Notes under the pieces: model-generated
Databases searched by the model: none
What the model was told of the DNA's origin: nothing
The model's input: only the letters and a program-made list of their open reading frames with translations
Position numbers and translations under genes: made by a program
In this document: piece by piece, positions 25,966-36,175 of the stretch
Layout of the letters: each line of letters opens with the position of its first letter
How positions within the stretch are numbered: the stretch's first letter is position 1
Assembly: GCA_016869715.1 (NCBI GenBank)
Contig: VGDM01000009.1
Span: 1-64,000 of the forward strand
Direction: 5' to 3'
Length of the DNA: 64,000 nucleotides
From: Alphaproteobacteria bacterium
Lineage (GTDB): Bacteria > Pseudomonadota > Alphaproteobacteria > Acetobacterales > Acetobacteraceae

Positions 25966-27015
25966 ATGATGATGCTTGATCGTCGCGGCATTTTGGCGCT
26001 CGGCGCCTGGGCCGCCGCCACCAGCAAGGCCTTTGCCCAAGGCCCAATGCCGGAACATGAGCGTGTGCTTTATGAGGCCGCACGGCGCGAAGGCGAAATC
26101 ACCTGGTATTCCGGCCAATACAGCGCCGAGGCTTCGGAAGCCGCTGGCCGCGTTTTCAATGAACGCTACCCGGGGGTGCGCTGCAATGTAGTGCGCAGTA
26201 CCTCACAAGTGGCATTTCAACGCCTATCTCAGGATTTGCGTGCCGGGGTAGCACAATGTGATGTGCTTTCTTCTACCAATGGCGGGCATTATGCTCAGTT
26301 GAAGCGCCAGAACCGCCTGATGCAATTCCGGCCGAAAAATGCCGATGGATTGCTGACGCCCCTACGGATTGCGGACCCAGATAATTTCTATCAATCCACC
26401 TTCCTTGGCATTTTTCTGCTGGCGCATAATACGCGGCTAGTATCCGAAGCCGATGCACCCAAATTCTGGAAGGACATTCTTGACCCCAAATGGAAGGACA
26501 AGCTCGCGGTCGGGCATCCGGGCTTCAGTGGTGCGATTGGCCTTTGGGCGATGGAGATGCGTCGGCTCTATAGCTGGGATTACTTCAAGCAGCTTGAGCG
26601 CAATAAACCGCAAATTGGGCGTTCTTCCATCGACCCTATCACCACCATGAATGCCGGCGAACGCGGCGTTGGTGTTGCAGTGTCTTCTGCCTCCACGCTG
26701 TTGAGCATATCCCGCGGTAATCCGCTCAAGCTGATTTATCCCGAAGAAGGCGTGCTGGCCGCACTTTCGCCTTCCGCCATTATCCGCAATGCGCCCCATC
26801 CAAACGCGGCGAAGTTGTTCATGGAATTCCAGACAGGCGTTGGGCTTTCAAACGCTATCAGGCTACTATTCAATGAAAGCATCCGCCCGGATGTGCCGCC
26901 ACCGGAAGGTTCGCGCCCGCTTGATCAGGTAAAGATGCTGGCTCCTTCGATTGAAGATGCGGAAAAGGGCGTACCGGAAGTGCGTGACGCCTGGCGCGAT
27001 ACCTTCGGCGTCTGA
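25966..27015 (+). CDS. ABC transporter substrate-binding protein (FbpA/iron-type family 1)
   Basis: A 349-residue secreted protein with leader MLDRRGILALGAWAAATSKAFAQ. The mature part begins MPEHERVLYEAARREGEITWYSGQYSAEASEAAGRVFNERYPGV, the opening seen in ferric or phosphonate binding proteins of ABC importers with a fused double permease. LPFGVKN-type reverse strands in the track are shadows. Three ATG codons in tandem (25966, 25969, 25972) follow GGGGGAAG; the first was taken. The next genes encode the double permease and ATPase, so this is a full FbpABC-like system. Ligand (iron, phosphonate or another) not determined. Confidence 0.88.
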   Translation: MMMLDRRGILALGAWAAATSKAFAQGPMPEHERVLYEAARREGEITWYSGQYSAEASEAAGRVFNERYPGVRCNVVRSTSQVAFQRLSQDLRAGVAQCDVLSSTNGGHYAQLKRQNRLMQFRPKNADGLLTPLRIADPDNFYQSTFLGIFLLAHNTRLVSEADAPKFWKDILDPKWKDKLAVGHPGFSGAIGLWAMEMRRLYSWDYFKQLERNKPQIGRSSIDPITTMNAGERGVGVAVSSASTLLSISRGNPLKLIYPEEGVLAALSPSAIIRNAPHPNAAKLFMEFQTGVGLSNAIRLLFNESIRPDVPPPEGSRPLDQVKMLAPSIEDAEKGVPEVRDAWRDTFGV

Positions 27016-27023
27016 CGCTACCC

Positions 27024-28754
27024 ATGGCTGAAGGCGCTGAGTTGGCTACGGCGCCGCGCGCAGGCTTGCGCGCACGGCTTGCCATGCTGGAACCAGTCAC
27101 GCTGCTTTGGCTCGTGCTGGTTGCGGGCTTGATTTTTCTGGTGGCCGCCCCGTTGCTCAAAATGCTGCTGATCAGCTTTGAGGAACAGGACACCGGCGAC
27201 TTCACGCTAATGAATTACGCCACGGCCTATGGCCGGCAGCGCTATCTGGATGCCTTGCGCAATTCGCTGCTTTTGGGGCTTTTGAGCGCCGCCATTTCCA
27301 CCATCATCGCCGTACCCATGGCCTGGGCGGTTTCGCGGACAGATATGCCGGGCAAGGGTTTCACTTGGGCCATGGTTTTGGCTGCGTTTGTAATGCCGCC
27401 CTATCTTGGCGCCATTGGCTGGATTTTACTGGCCGGCCCCAATGCGGGATGGATAAACCAGGTCTGGCGCGCCGTGACGGGCGCCCAGGAACCGCTGATC
27501 AATGTCTATACATTCGGCGGACTTGCCTTTGTGATTGCGCTGCATTCCTTCCCGCTGGTCTTCATTTTCGTCAAATCAGCGCTGGATCTCATTTCCTCGG
27601 AAATGGAGGATGCGGCGAATATCATGGGGGCCGGGACCTGGACCACCATGCGCAAGGTGACACTTCCCTTGGTTTGGCCTTCCATTCTGGGCGGCTTCAT
27701 TCTGATTTTTCTTGAAACCATTGCACTTTTCGGTACGCCGGCCATCATCGGCATCCCGGCGCGCATCAATGTGGTGACAATACAGCTTTGGCAGTTTTTT
27801 GAAGACCCGGTGCGTGTGGAAGTGGCTGCCGCCTACGCCATTCCGCTACTCCTGATCACAGTTGCGCTGATTGGTGTGCAAAAGCTGCTGCTCTCGCGCA
27901 AGGGCTTTGTCTCCCAGACGGGAAAGGGCAGCGAAAGGCGGCAGCTCAAGCTTGGCCCTTGGCGTTGGGTGCTGTTTGCCTGGTGTTTTGGGGTGGCACT
28001 GCTCGCGGTGCTGAAACCCTTGCTCGTGCTGTTGCAGGCATCCTTCGCCAAGGCATGGGGGCGCGGATTTTCGCTTGATAACCTTACGTTGCGCAATTAT
28101 CGGATGCTGCTTTTTGAACATGATATGGCGCTGCAATCGGCCTGGAATACCATTTGGTTTTCCGCGGCTTCCGCCGGGCTGGCGCTCATCCTGGCGTTGC
28201 TTGTGGCCTATATTGTTGTGCGTCGCCTGATCCGTTTTGCTGATGGCTTGGCCTTTCTTGCCATGGCGCCTTTCGTCATTCCCGGTATTGTCATGGCGAT
28301 CGGCTTCTACGCTGCTTATGCAGGACCGCCGCTGATGCTGTATGGCAGCGCGCTTCTGATCATCCTGGCCTTCACCGCGCGCTTCCTTCCGATTGCCTAT
28401 GCCAATGCGCAAGCCTCCATCCGTGCGGTGCATCCGGAAATGGAAGAAGCCGCGCGCATCCTTGGTTGTGGGCGCCTGCAAACCATCCGCCGCATCACGG
28501 CGCCTTTACTGAAAACATCCTTGCTCGGTGGCTGGCTGATTGTCTTCATCGTCGCTTCGCGGGAATTGTCAGCCGCGATCTTCCTGGTCGGCCCGCGTAC
28601 GCGCACCATGTCTGTTTTGCTCTATGACCTAAGCGAGCAGGGTAATTTCGAATTGGTCTCCGCCTTTGGCGGCATATTATTGGTAATCACCATGGTCTTT
28701 GTCGGTATCGGCATGAAGCTTGTCGGCCGCGATTTCATGCTTCGGAGGGATTGA
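27024..28754 (+). CDS. ABC transporter double permease (FbpB-like)
   Basis: A 576-residue inner-membrane protein with two tandem MetI-type permease halves, as in ferric iron importers. EAA-type loops are visible at SSEMEDAANIMGAGTWTTMRKVTLPLVWPSI (around residues 190-220) and HPEMEEAARILGCGRLQTIRRITAPLLKTSL (around 470-500). Spacing from the binding-protein stop is eight bases, and its own stop (TGA) lies one base before the ATPase start. Confidence 0.93.
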   Translation: MAEGAELATAPRAGLRARLAMLEPVTLLWLVLVAGLIFLVAAPLLKMLLISFEEQDTGDFTLMNYATAYGRQRYLDALRNSLLLGLLSAAISTIIAVPMAWAVSRTDMPGKGFTWAMVLAAFVMPPYLGAIGWILLAGPNAGWINQVWRAVTGAQEPLINVYTFGGLAFVIALHSFPLVFIFVKSALDLISSEMEDAANIMGAGTWTTMRKVTLPLVWPSILGGFILIFLETIALFGTPAIIGIPARINVVTIQLWQFFEDPVRVEVAAAYAIPLLLITVALIGVQKLLLSRKGFVSQTGKGSERRQLKLGPWRWVLFAWCFGVALLAVLKPLLVLLQASFAKAWGRGFSLDNLTLRNYRMLLFEHDMALQSAWNTIWFSAASAGLALILALLVAYIVVRRLIRFADGLAFLAMAPFVIPGIVMAIGFYAAYAGPPLMLYGSALLIILAFTARFLPIAYANAQASIRAVHPEMEEAARILGCGRLQTIRRITAPLLKTSLLGGWLIVFIVASRELSAAIFLVGPRTRTMSVLLYDLSEQGNFELVSAFGGILLVITMVFVGIGMKLVGRDFMLRRD

Positions 28755-28755
28755 A

Positions 28756-29829
28756 ATGCCGCGCCTGACCCTTTCCGGCCTGACCAAGGCCTATGGCAAG
28801 ACCACCGTCGTGGATGCCATTGATCTGACCTTGGAGGAAGGCGAATTCCTGTCACTGCTCGGCCCATCCGGCTGTGGCAAGACAACAACGCTGCGGATGA
28901 TCGCCGGTTTCGTTGAGCCCAATGCAGGCACCATTGCGGTGGATGGCAAAGTGCTTTCCGCACCAGGCGCAGTGCTGCCGCCCGAACGCCGCGGCATGTC
29001 CATGATTTTTCAATCCTACGCCATCTGGCCAAATATGACGGTGGCCGAGAATGTCGGCTTCGGCCTGGCACTCCGCAAATTGCCGAGTGACGAGGTCAAG
29101 CGCCGCGTGGCTGAGATTCTGGATGTGGTGAAAATGGGCCATCTGGCAGCCCGCTATCCGGCCGAGCTTTCCGGGGGTCAGCAGCAACGCGTGGCACTGG
29201 CCCGCGCCATTGTGGTGAAGCCCGCCGTGCTGCTGCTGGATGAACCGCTTTCCAACCTGGATGCCAATTTGCGCGAGGAAATGCGTTTCGAAATCCGCCG
29301 CCTGCATGATGAATTCCGCATAACTACCGTCTATGTCACGCATGATCAGGCGGAAGCCATGGCAACATCGGACCGTATCGCCGTGATGAATGCCGGCAAA
29401 ATAGAACAGGTTGATGCGCCGCATCTGCTTTATACCAAGCCGCGCACCCGTTTTGTCGCGGGCTTTATTGGGCGCACCAATTTATTAGAAGCACGCGTCG
29501 AAGGAAGCGCCTTGCTGCTTGGTGGCCTATCGCTCGGCCCAGCCGCAGCGGTAGGCATTGCGCCGGATGTTTCGGGCGAGGTTCTGCTTTCGCTTCGCCC
29601 ACAAGCGATGAGCCTGCACCTTTCGGAACCGACACAGGACACCCATGTGCTGGTCATGCCCGTTGAATTGCTGGAACGCACTTATCTTGGTGAATCCTGG
29701 GATTATGTGCTGCGTCCGGGAGGTGCGGCACTGCGCTTGCGCGCCGCGGCGCCGCCCCTTAACGCCTATTCGGTCGGCACCAAACTTTGGCTACGGATAG
29801 ACTCACAGCAGATCGCGGTGGTGCGGTAG
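28756..29829 (+). CDS. ABC transporter ATP-binding protein (FbpC/PotA-like)
   Basis: A 357-residue ATPase. Walker A GPSGCGKTTTLRM near residue 38, Q-loop MIFQSYAIWPNMTV, signature LSGGQQQRVALARAI near 137, Walker B LLLDEPLSNLDANLR near 160 and switch His VYVTHDQAEAM. A C-terminal TOBE domain follows, with LSLRPQAMSLH. ATG 28756 is preceded by GGAGGG; the ORF track start at 28720 lies inside the permease gene. Last gene of the three-gene importer. Confidence 0.94.
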   Translation: MPRLTLSGLTKAYGKTTVVDAIDLTLEEGEFLSLLGPSGCGKTTTLRMIAGFVEPNAGTIAVDGKVLSAPGAVLPPERRGMSMIFQSYAIWPNMTVAENVGFGLALRKLPSDEVKRRVAEILDVVKMGHLAARYPAELSGGQQQRVALARAIVVKPAVLLLDEPLSNLDANLREEMRFEIRRLHDEFRITTVYVTHDQAEAMATSDRIAVMNAGKIEQVDAPHLLYTKPRTRFVAGFIGRTNLLEARVEGSALLLGGLSLGPAAAVGIAPDVSGEVLLSLRPQAMSLHLSEPTQDTHVLVMPVELLERTYLGESWDYVLRPGGAALRLRAAAPPLNAYSVGTKLWLRIDSQQIAVVR

Positions 29830-29832
29830 CCT

Positions 29833-31281
29833 TCAGTGCAAGGGCAGGCTGATCGGCGCAATCTCATCGCCGCTGCGGCCGCGATAATCCCGCCCAACTG
29901 AATCACGCAGCATCTTGGCTTGGCTTTCGGCCAGAATGCCGGCAGCGTCCGCTACATTCAGCTTTTTCGGTTTGCCATCTGCGTAAATCGTTTCGCCCCC
30001 CACCAGCACGCGCTTCACGGCGCGGTCAGCGGCGTGAAAGACCAATGCACGCAAGGGGTCACGCGGCGGCGCCATCAGCGGATGCGCCAAATCCACCAGC
30101 ACCACATCCGCCGATGCACCTTGATGCAAACGCCCAAGATCAGGCCGGCCAAGCGCGGCAGCGCCGCCAATCGTTGCCGCGTGGAAAACACTGCCTGTAT
30201 CAGCGGCAGCGACATCGCGGCAGGCATTACGCGCCAGGATGATAGCAAGCCGCATTTCCTCAATCAGATTGTGCGGCGCGCAATCCGTACCAAAACCAAG
30301 ATTGACACCGCGCGCGCGATACTTACCGAAATGGCGCAAATGCTCGCCATACCGTGCGAAGGGTGATGGGCAATGCGCAACCGTCGCACCTGTATCAGCA
30401 ATCAGCCCGACATCCTTGGCGGTATGCCAGCCGACCGAGATGTGTTCATCCACAAAAATCGCATGGCCCAGAATGCTGCGCGGCGTCAGCAGCCCGATAT
30501 TCGCAGCCCATTGAATGGGGGTGATGCCATGGCGGCGAATAATCTCCCGCACTTCGACAATGGATTGCGCGATATGGGTGGTGAAGGGTCGGCCTGTTTC
30601 GGCAGCATAGGCGATGCTTTCGCGTAACATCTCCTCTTCCACCGTGTCAATCTGCGCGGGGAAGACGATGCCGGTCAGGCGGCCGGAGGCTTCGGCCTCG
30701 GCGTCCTTCATAAATTGTTTGGCGGCATCGAATTGCCGCCGCGCGTCTTCGCATTTCCACATCCAGGTCACGGTTTGCGGTGCTTCCATACCCCAACGCG
30801 CCGCAGCATAGCCCGCACCGGCCCAACCGCGCAGGCCGCTTTCCGCCATGATGGAAAGCCAGGACGGAAAGGGCGGCGACAAATCCACCACACTCGTCAC
30901 GCCAGACGACATCAACTCAGCATATGCCAAACGCATCGCCGCAGCCTGACCTTGCTGGTCCAGGCGAAAGGCTTGCAGGCGCTCGAACAGGCCAGTCATC
31001 TGCTGTTCCGGCACGCCATGATCTTCGCGTACGCCACGCCCGGCGGGTTCAGTTGTCGGGTGGGTATGGATATTGATCAACCCAGGTATGAGCAGCAATT
31101 TGCTGCCATCGATCACTTCGGCGCCGGCAGGCGGCGGAGTATTCGGATCATGTGGCGTCACAGCAGCGATGCGCCCATCGGCAAGCAGCACATCTCTGCA
31201 CTGCCCATAGACATGCCGCCCTGCTGCGGCATCCCATTCGGCGGTCCAGGCAGCGTTGCGGATCAGGGTGGACATGGGCAT
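29833..31281 (-). CDS. Amidohydrolase family protein (TrzA/cytosine-deaminase-like)
   Basis: A 482-residue metal-dependent hydrolase. The first metal motif is LINIHTHPTTEP near residue 70. FTTHIAQS near 225 provides the next His, ILGHAIFVDEHISVGWH near 265 a further active-site region, and LGFGTDCAPHNLIEEMRLA near 325 the catalytic Asp. KRVLVGGETIYADGK is the usual C-terminal beta-sandwich segment. Members deaminate or dechlorinate triazines, guanine, cytosine or 5'-methylthioadenosine; this one is not resolved. AGGAGG sits five bases before ATG 31281. Converges on the ABC ATPase with a 3-base gap. Confidence 0.9.
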   Translation of the reverse strand: MPMSTLIRNAAWTAEWDAAAGRHVYGQCRDVLLADGRIAAVTPHDPNTPPPAGAEVIDGSKLLLIPGLINIHTHPTTEPAGRGVREDHGVPEQQMTGLFERLQAFRLDQQGQAAAMRLAYAELMSSGVTSVVDLSPPFPSWLSIMAESGLRGWAGAGYAAARWGMEAPQTVTWMWKCEDARRQFDAAKQFMKDAEAEASGRLTGIVFPAQIDTVEEEMLRESIAYAAETGRPFTTHIAQSIVEVREIIRRHGITPIQWAANIGLLTPRSILGHAIFVDEHISVGWHTAKDVGLIADTGATVAHCPSPFARYGEHLRHFGKYRARGVNLGFGTDCAPHNLIEEMRLAIILARNACRDVAAADTGSVFHAATIGGAAALGRPDLGRLHQGASADVVLVDLAHPLMAPPRDPLRALVFHAADRAVKRVLVGGETIYADGKPKKLNVADAAGILAESQAKMLRDSVGRDYRGRSGDEIAPISLPLH

Positions 31282-31366
31282 GGCGGCCTCCTGGCTTGCG
31301 GCAAACATCGAATACCGCAAGCCAAGCGCGAAGCGCGCCGCCTTTCAAGCGAAAAGAGGGAGTGCT

Positions 31367-32065
31367 TCAGGCTTCCGCAAAGGCGGGCGCGGCGCGGGCA
31401 ATGCCGCCATAGGCATCCAGCATCCTCTCCCGCCACGCATAAACCGCGTCATCCTTTGCCAGCAGCGGGAAGGCACTGACGCAGCGCGCCCATTGGAAGC
31501 CACCAAAGACGATCATATCCGCATAGCCCGGCGCATCACCATGCAGAAAGGGCGCGGCGCGCAGCGCAATCCGCAGGGGCATCAGACTGTCGCGAAAACC
31601 CTTCACGCGTTCCGCGCGATCCGCCGTCACGGCTTCAAGCGTCATGCCAAAGCGCTTTTCACGATCCGGGACAAAATACGCCACGTCTTCCGGCGCCAGA
31701 TGCTGCGGAATGTCTGAGACCACCAGCCGAGCAATCCCGGCGTGCAATATTGCATCACCCCAGGCATTGATGAAGCGCGCCAAGTCCCGCCCGCCGGTAC
31801 CGCCAAACAGCGAAGGCCGATCCGGGTATGTATCTTCTAGATATTTCGCAATCACCCAGGAATCAAGGATCGCGCGGCCATTATGAAGCATCACCGGCAC
31901 TTTTTGCGACCCATGCGCGCCAATCGCGGTTTTTTCGGCGAAGCGCCAGGGAATGGTCTCAAAGGCCAGGCCCTTATGCGCCAGCGCCAGATGGCTCCGC
32001 CAGCAATAGGGGCTGAAGCGCCGCGCCGGATCGGCACCGCAGAGTTCGTAAAGCTGAAAGGCCAT
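31367..32065 (-). CDS. Glutathione S-transferase family protein (LigE/beta-etherase-like)
   Basis: A 232-residue thioredoxin-fold plus alpha-helical protein. The N-terminal domain shows [26 protein letters not shown] near residues 18-43, QKVPVML with the cis-Pro and [22 protein letters not shown], which resemble the LigE/LigF-like GST group that cleaves beta-aryl ethers in Sphingobium. Start ATG 32065 has AAAGGAG eight bases upstream. It is divergent from the glpK cassette, with only 53 bases between their starts, so the two may share control. Substrate unknown. Confidence 0.88.
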   Translation of the reverse strand: MAFQLYELCGADPARRFSPYCWRSHLALAHKGLAFETIPWRFAEKTAIGAHGSQKVPVMLHNGRAILDSWVIAKYLEDTYPDRPSLFGGTGGRDLARFINAWGDAILHAGIARLVVSDIPQHLAPEDVAYFVPDREKRFGMTLEAVTADRAERVKGFRDSLMPLRIALRAAPFLHGDAPGYADMIVFGGFQWARCVSAFPLLAKDDAVYAWRERMLDAYGGIARAAPAFAEA

Positions 32066-32118
32066 CGCGCAATCTCCTTTCCCGCATTATGCTATACGCG
32101 GGAGGGAAAGGCCACGGC

Positions 32119-33621
32119 ATGAAGACCCCTTTGCTGCTTGCGCTCGATCAGGGCACAACCTCTACGCGCACCATTGCTTTTGGGGCGGACCTGGCGCCGC
32201 GCGCGACCGCGCAGATGGAATTGCCGCAGCATTTTCCGGCCCCAGGCTGGGTGGAACATGAGCCCGAGGATATCTGGCAGGGCGCCATCACAACCATACG
32301 CCAGGCCCTGGAAAAAGCCGGCGGAATTGCCGGTGATGTGGCCGGCATTAGCATTACCAATCAACGCGAAACCACGCTGCTTTGGGATCGCACCACGGGC
32401 CGCTGCCTGCATCGCGCCATTGTTTGGCAGGACCGCCGCACGGCGGATGCCTGCACAAAACTCCGCGCTGAGGGGCATGAGGCGTTGCTAACAGAACGCA
32501 CCGGCCTGCTGGCCGATCCCTATTTCTCGGCCACCAAGCTCGCCTGGATGTTGGACAATATCGCGGGCGCGCGGGCAGCGGCGGAACGCGGCGCGCTCGC
32601 TTTCGGCACGGTGGATTGCTTTCTGCTCTCGCGCCTGACGGGCAGGCGGGTACATGCAACCGATGCCACCAATGCCGCGCGCACCATGTTGTTCGATATC
32701 CGCCGCGGCATTTGGGATGCGGATTTGCTGCGGCTGTTTCGCATCCCGGAAGCCATCCTGCCAGAAGTGCGTGATTGTGCTGGGGATTTCGGCGCGACGG
32801 AACCCGCTTTGCTCGGTGCCGCCATTCCCATTCGCGGCATGGCGGGCGACCAACAGGCTGCCACTATCGGGCAGGGCTGCTTCGCGCCAGGCATGGTGAA
32901 ATCCACCTATGGCACGGGGTGTTTCGCGCTGCTCAATACCGGTGAGGCGCCGGTTGCGTCGCGCAATCGGCTGCTGACGACCATCGCCTATCAATTGCAA
33001 GGCAAGCGGCATTACGCACTCGAAGGTGCCATTTTTGTTGCCGGTGCTGCGGTGCAATGGCTGCGTGATGGCTTGGGCATCATCAGGCATGCGAGGGAGG
33101 CCGGGGTTCTGGCCGCGCAAGCCGATCCCGCGCAGCGCGTGGTGCTGGTGCCGGCCTTTGCCGGGCTTGGCGCGCCGCATTGGGATGCCAGGGCGCAAGC
33201 TGCGATTTTTGGCATAACACGCGGCGCCGGTCGTGCCGAGCTTTGCCGTGCTGCCCTTGAAAGTGTCGCGTTTCAAACACGCGATCTGATCGAAGCCATG
33301 CATGCGGATTGGCAGGGCGCGCGTGAAACCGTGCTCCGCGTTGATGGCGGCATGGTTACTTCCGATTGGACCATGCAATTCCTTGCGGACCAGTTGGGCG
33401 CCCCGGTGGACCGCCCGACAGTGCTGGAAACCACCGCACTCGGTGCGGCCTATCTTGCCGGCATGCAGGCCGGGCTTTGCGCACCGCCAGGTGCGGCGGG
33501 GGCTACGCATTGGCGCCTGGAACGGCGTTTCATACCACAAATGAACCGTGCCGAAGCGGATGGTCATTATGCACTTTGGCGTGATGCGCTTCGCCGCACT
33601 CTTTCGGAACAACCCGCATGA
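32119..33621 (+). CDS. glpK: Glycerol kinase-type FGGY kinase
   Basis: A 500-residue FGGY kinase. [15 protein letters not shown] opens the first actin-like domain, with [29 protein letters not shown] and [13 protein letters not shown] next; [16 protein letters not shown] near 190 and [33 protein letters not shown] near 245-275 match glycerol kinase closely. It should phosphorylate glycerol to sn-glycerol 3-phosphate, or a related polyol. ATG 32119 follows GGGAGGGAAAGG. No glpD, glpF or glpR is nearby; the gene overlaps the next one by four bases (ATGA), so it is coupled to a SelA-like PLP enzyme and an AtuA-type protein, not a glycerol operon in the usual sense. That context makes an alternative substrate worth considering. 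Confidence 0.9.
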   Translation: MKTPLLLALDQGTTSTRTIAFGADLAPRATAQMELPQHFPAPGWVEHEPEDIWQGAITTIRQALEKAGGIAGDVAGISITNQRETTLLWDRTTGRCLHRAIVWQDRRTADACTKLRAEGHEALLTERTGLLADPYFSATKLAWMLDNIAGARAAAERGALAFGTVDCFLLSRLTGRRVHATDATNAARTMLFDIRRGIWDADLLRLFRIPEAILPEVRDCAGDFGATEPALLGAAIPIRGMAGDQQAATIGQGCFAPGMVKSTYGTGCFALLNTGEAPVASRNRLLTTIAYQLQGKRHYALEGAIFVAGAAVQWLRDGLGIIRHAREAGVLAAQADPAQRVVLVPAFAGLGAPHWDARAQAAIFGITRGAGRAELCRAALESVAFQTRDLIEAMHADWQGARETVLRVDGGMVTSDWTMQFLADQLGAPVDRPTVLETTALGAAYLAGMQAGLCAPPGAAGATHWRLERRFIPQMNRAEADGHYALWRDALRRTLSEQPA

Positions 33622-34799
33622 TTTACGATAATCTTGGCGTGCCGCGCATCATCAATGCCTATGGTACCAATACGCGGCTTTCCGGCGGACTGATGGCGCC
33701 CGAGGTGCTGGCCGCCATGGTAGAAGCCGCACGTGCCACGGTTGAAATGCATCATTTGCAAGCCGCTGCCAGCCGAGACATCGCCAAGGCCACGGGCGCG
33801 GAAGCAGGCATTGTCACCTCTGGCGCTTCTGCCGCTGTGTTGCTGGGGGCAGCCGCCTGCATGGCGCGACTTGATCCGGGCGCGATGAACCGCCTGCCCG
33901 ATACGCGCGGCATGCCGGATGAATTTATCACCATCCGCAGCCAGCGCAATATGTATGATCGTGCGCTGCGCGTCGCGGGCGGACGCATCATTGAAATCGG
34001 CATTCCGGACCGCGTTTCCGGCCCCGGCGTGCGCGATGCCGCGCCTTGGGAAATCGCTGATGCCATCACGGATCGTACGGCAGCAATCCATTACCTCGCT
34101 GGTGCGAATAGTGAGCCACCCTTGCCCGATGTGGTGCGCGTGGCGCGTGAACGGCATATCCCCGTATTGGTGGATGCGGCAGCGCAATTGCCGCCCGCCG
34201 ATAACCTGAAGCGCTTCATCACTGAAGGCGCCGATCTAGTGTGTTTTTCCGGTGGCAAGGCTTTGGGCGGGCCGCAATCTTCCGGCATTCTCGCCGGGCG
34301 GCGCGATCTGGTTTCTTCAGCGCTGGCACAGATGCTTGATCTTGATATGCCGGAAGCGGAGTTCATCGCTCCGCCGGAATTCGCGCCCCTCGCGCAAATG
34401 CGCGGCCTGCCGCATCACGGCATTGGACGTTCTTGCAAAATTGGCAAGGAAGAAATCATTGGCCTGATCATGGCCTTGCGATATTTTGTTGCGGAAGACC
34501 CGGCTGAGCGTAGCGCGCGCTGGCAAGCGCGGCTGGAAGCGGTGCTGGCAGCGGCCGGGCACCCGGACGCATTGCGTCTTGTCCCTGATGGCGCCAAGCC
34601 TGGCCTGCCCATTTTGGAATGGTGCTTGCCCGATGCTACCGCCGCGCACGCCGCAGATGCGCGGCTGCGCGCCCAACGCCCCGCCATTCACCTCGATGCC
34701 GGGCGCTTCAACCAGGGCTTGCTTGCCATCAACCCGATTGCCTTTGACGATAGTGACGCGGCTATACTCGGCGCCGCGATCAAGGGGTGCATGGCGTGA
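33618..34799 (+). CDS. SelA-like fold-type I PLP enzyme (aminotransferase/lyase family)
   Basis: A 393-residue PLP enzyme. The opening [29 protein letters not shown] and the PLP lysine in [19 protein letters not shown] near residue 215 match the family that includes L-seryl-tRNA(Sec) selenium transferase and D-glucosaminate-6-phosphate ammonia-lyase. [15 protein letters not shown]-type sequence (here [14 protein letters not shown]) supplies the Asp that contacts the PLP nitrogen. No Sec genes are seen nearby, so a catabolic lyase or aminotransferase role is more likely than selenocysteine synthesis (inference). Coupled by ATGA to the kinase and by GTGA to the AtuA-type gene. Confidence 0.87.
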   Translation: MIYDNLGVPRIINAYGTNTRLSGGLMAPEVLAAMVEAARATVEMHHLQAAASRDIAKATGAEAGIVTSGASAAVLLGAAACMARLDPGAMNRLPDTRGMPDEFITIRSQRNMYDRALRVAGGRIIEIGIPDRVSGPGVRDAAPWEIADAITDRTAAIHYLAGANSEPPLPDVVRVARERHIPVLVDAAAQLPPADNLKRFITEGADLVCFSGGKALGGPQSSGILAGRRDLVSSALAQMLDLDMPEAEFIAPPEFAPLAQMRGLPHHGIGRSCKIGKEEIIGLIMALRYFVAEDPAERSARWQARLEAVLAAAGHPDALRLVPDGAKPGLPILEWCLPDATAAHAADARLRAQRPAIHLDAGRFNQGLLAINPIAFDDSDAAILGAAIKGCMA

Positions 34800-36175
34800 G
34801 TGATCTGTTTCTTGTCGGCAATGGCGCGGGTTTTTCTGGTGACCGCGTGGATGCGCCCATTCCTGTGATGCGCAGCCTGATTAAGCGCGGCCTGCCGGCA
34901 GCGATGTTCTTTGAATGCCTTGGCGAACGCACCGTGGCGCTTGCGCAGCTTGAACGCCGGCGTGATCCCCAAGCGGGCTATGAACCGATGCTGGAACGCC
35001 TACTCGAGCCAATCCTCGCGGATGCGGCGCGCGCGGGTATCCCGATCCTCGGCAATTTCGGTGCGGCCAATCCGCTTGCTGCCGCGCGTGCCATTGCGCG
35101 GTTGGCGAAACAGCTTGGCCTGCCGGGCCTTCGCATCGGGCTTGTCACCGGCGATGATGTTTCCGCCAGCATCAATCTGGACAGCATGGCCGTGCATGAA
35201 GCCGATACAGGGCTTGATATGTCTTCCTGGAAGCTCGTTTCCGCCAATGCCTATATCGGTGCGGCGCCCTTGGCAGAAGCACTCGCCGCCGGTGCGCAAA
35301 TTGTAGTGGCAGGGCGCACCTCGGACCCTGCACTCGCTATTGCGCCGCTCATGCATCATTTCGGCTGGGCCGAGGATGATTGGCATGCACTCGCAGTCGG
35401 CGCCGCGACCGGGCATTTGCTAGAATGCGGCAGCCAGGTCACGGGCGGCGTGTTTTGGGACCCGGGGTTCAAGGATATTCCAGACCCCGCGAATATCGGC
35501 TTTCCCATCGCGGAAGTTGGGCGCCATTTGTCGTTGCTGATCACTAAGCCGGAAGACACTGGCGGCATTGTTGATCTGCGCACCGTCAAGGAACAGCTTT
35601 TGTATGAGGTGCATGATCCTGCGCGCTACATTACGCCCGATGTGACCTTGGATATCACCGCCGCGCATCTGAACATGGCGGGCAAGGATCGCGTGGCGGT
35701 GCATGGCCTGCGCGGCAACCCGCGCCCTGATCTGCTGAAAGTCACTGCCTGTTATGAGGGTTCATGGCTCGGTGAGGGTGAAATCAGCGTCGCCGGCCCC
35801 AATGCGCTCGCCCGCGCCAAGGCGACCGCGGATGTGCTGCTGGAACGCGTCAAGCGCCGCGGCCTTGCGCGCCGCGCACGGGCTGATCTAATCGGTGTTG
35901 TTTCCGTGCATGATTCGGATGATGGCGCGCTGTGGCGTGGGTATGACGGGCCAGCACCGCAAGATATCCGCATTCGCCTGGCGGTTGAGGCCACGACGCG
36001 TGATGATGCAGATCAGGCATCGCGTGAGGCCCTCGCTTTGCTCTGCTGCGGCACCGCCGGCACTTCAGGCGCGCGTTGGCGCGTCACACCACGCATCCTA
36101 ACACGGAGCTTCCTGGTCCCGCGCGATCAGGTGCCGACCGAAAAGCGCGTGCTGCCGGCGCGGGAGTGGAATTGA
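34796..36175 (+). CDS. Acyclic terpene utilisation AtuA family protein (DUF1446)
   Basis: A 459-residue AtuA-type protein. Characteristic segments are LFLVGNGAGFSGDRVDAPIPVM at the start, MFFECLGERTVALAQLERRRDP, the region ILGNFGAANPLAAARAIARLAKQLGLPGLRIGLVTGDDV, and IVVAGRTSDPALAIAPLMHHFGW near 170. AtuA is a protein of the acyclic terpene pathway in Pseudomonas with no settled reaction. I take GTG 34796, which overlaps the previous stop as GTGA and has AAGGGG eight bases upstream, over GTG 34787. The usual C-terminal ferredoxin-fold part is absent here and is encoded by the next gene. Confidence 0.88.
   Translation: MSDLFLVGNGAGFSGDRVDAPIPVMRSLIKRGLPAAMFFECLGERTVALAQLERRRDPQAGYEPMLERLLEPILADAARAGIPILGNFGAANPLAAARAIARLAKQLGLPGLRIGLVTGDDVSASINLDSMAVHEADTGLDMSSWKLVSANAYIGAAPLAEALAAGAQIVVAGRTSDPALAIAPLMHHFGWAEDDWHALAVGAATGHLLECGSQVTGGVFWDPGFKDIPDPANIGFPIAEVGRHLSLLITKPEDTGGIVDLRTVKEQLLYEVHDPARYITPDVTLDITAAHLNMAGKDRVAVHGLRGNPRPDLLKVTACYEGSWLGEGEISVAGPNALARAKATADVLLERVKRRGLARRARADLIGVVSVHDSDDGALWRGYDGPAPQDIRIRLAVEATTRDDADQASREALALLCCGTAGTSGARWRVTPRILTRSFLVPRDQVPTEKRVLPAREWN

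Noticed and set aside
32488-33612. 374-residue minus-strand ORF
   Set aside because: It is the shadow of the glycerol kinase gene, whose motifs are complete on the other strand.
33618-34799. Selenocysteine synthase (SelA) and a link to the TGA at 46120
   Set aside because: The PLP enzyme shares the SelA fold but sits in a catabolic cassette without selB, selD or a tRNA-Sec in the window, and the TGA replaces a Cys in a lipobox where selenocysteine would have no expected role.
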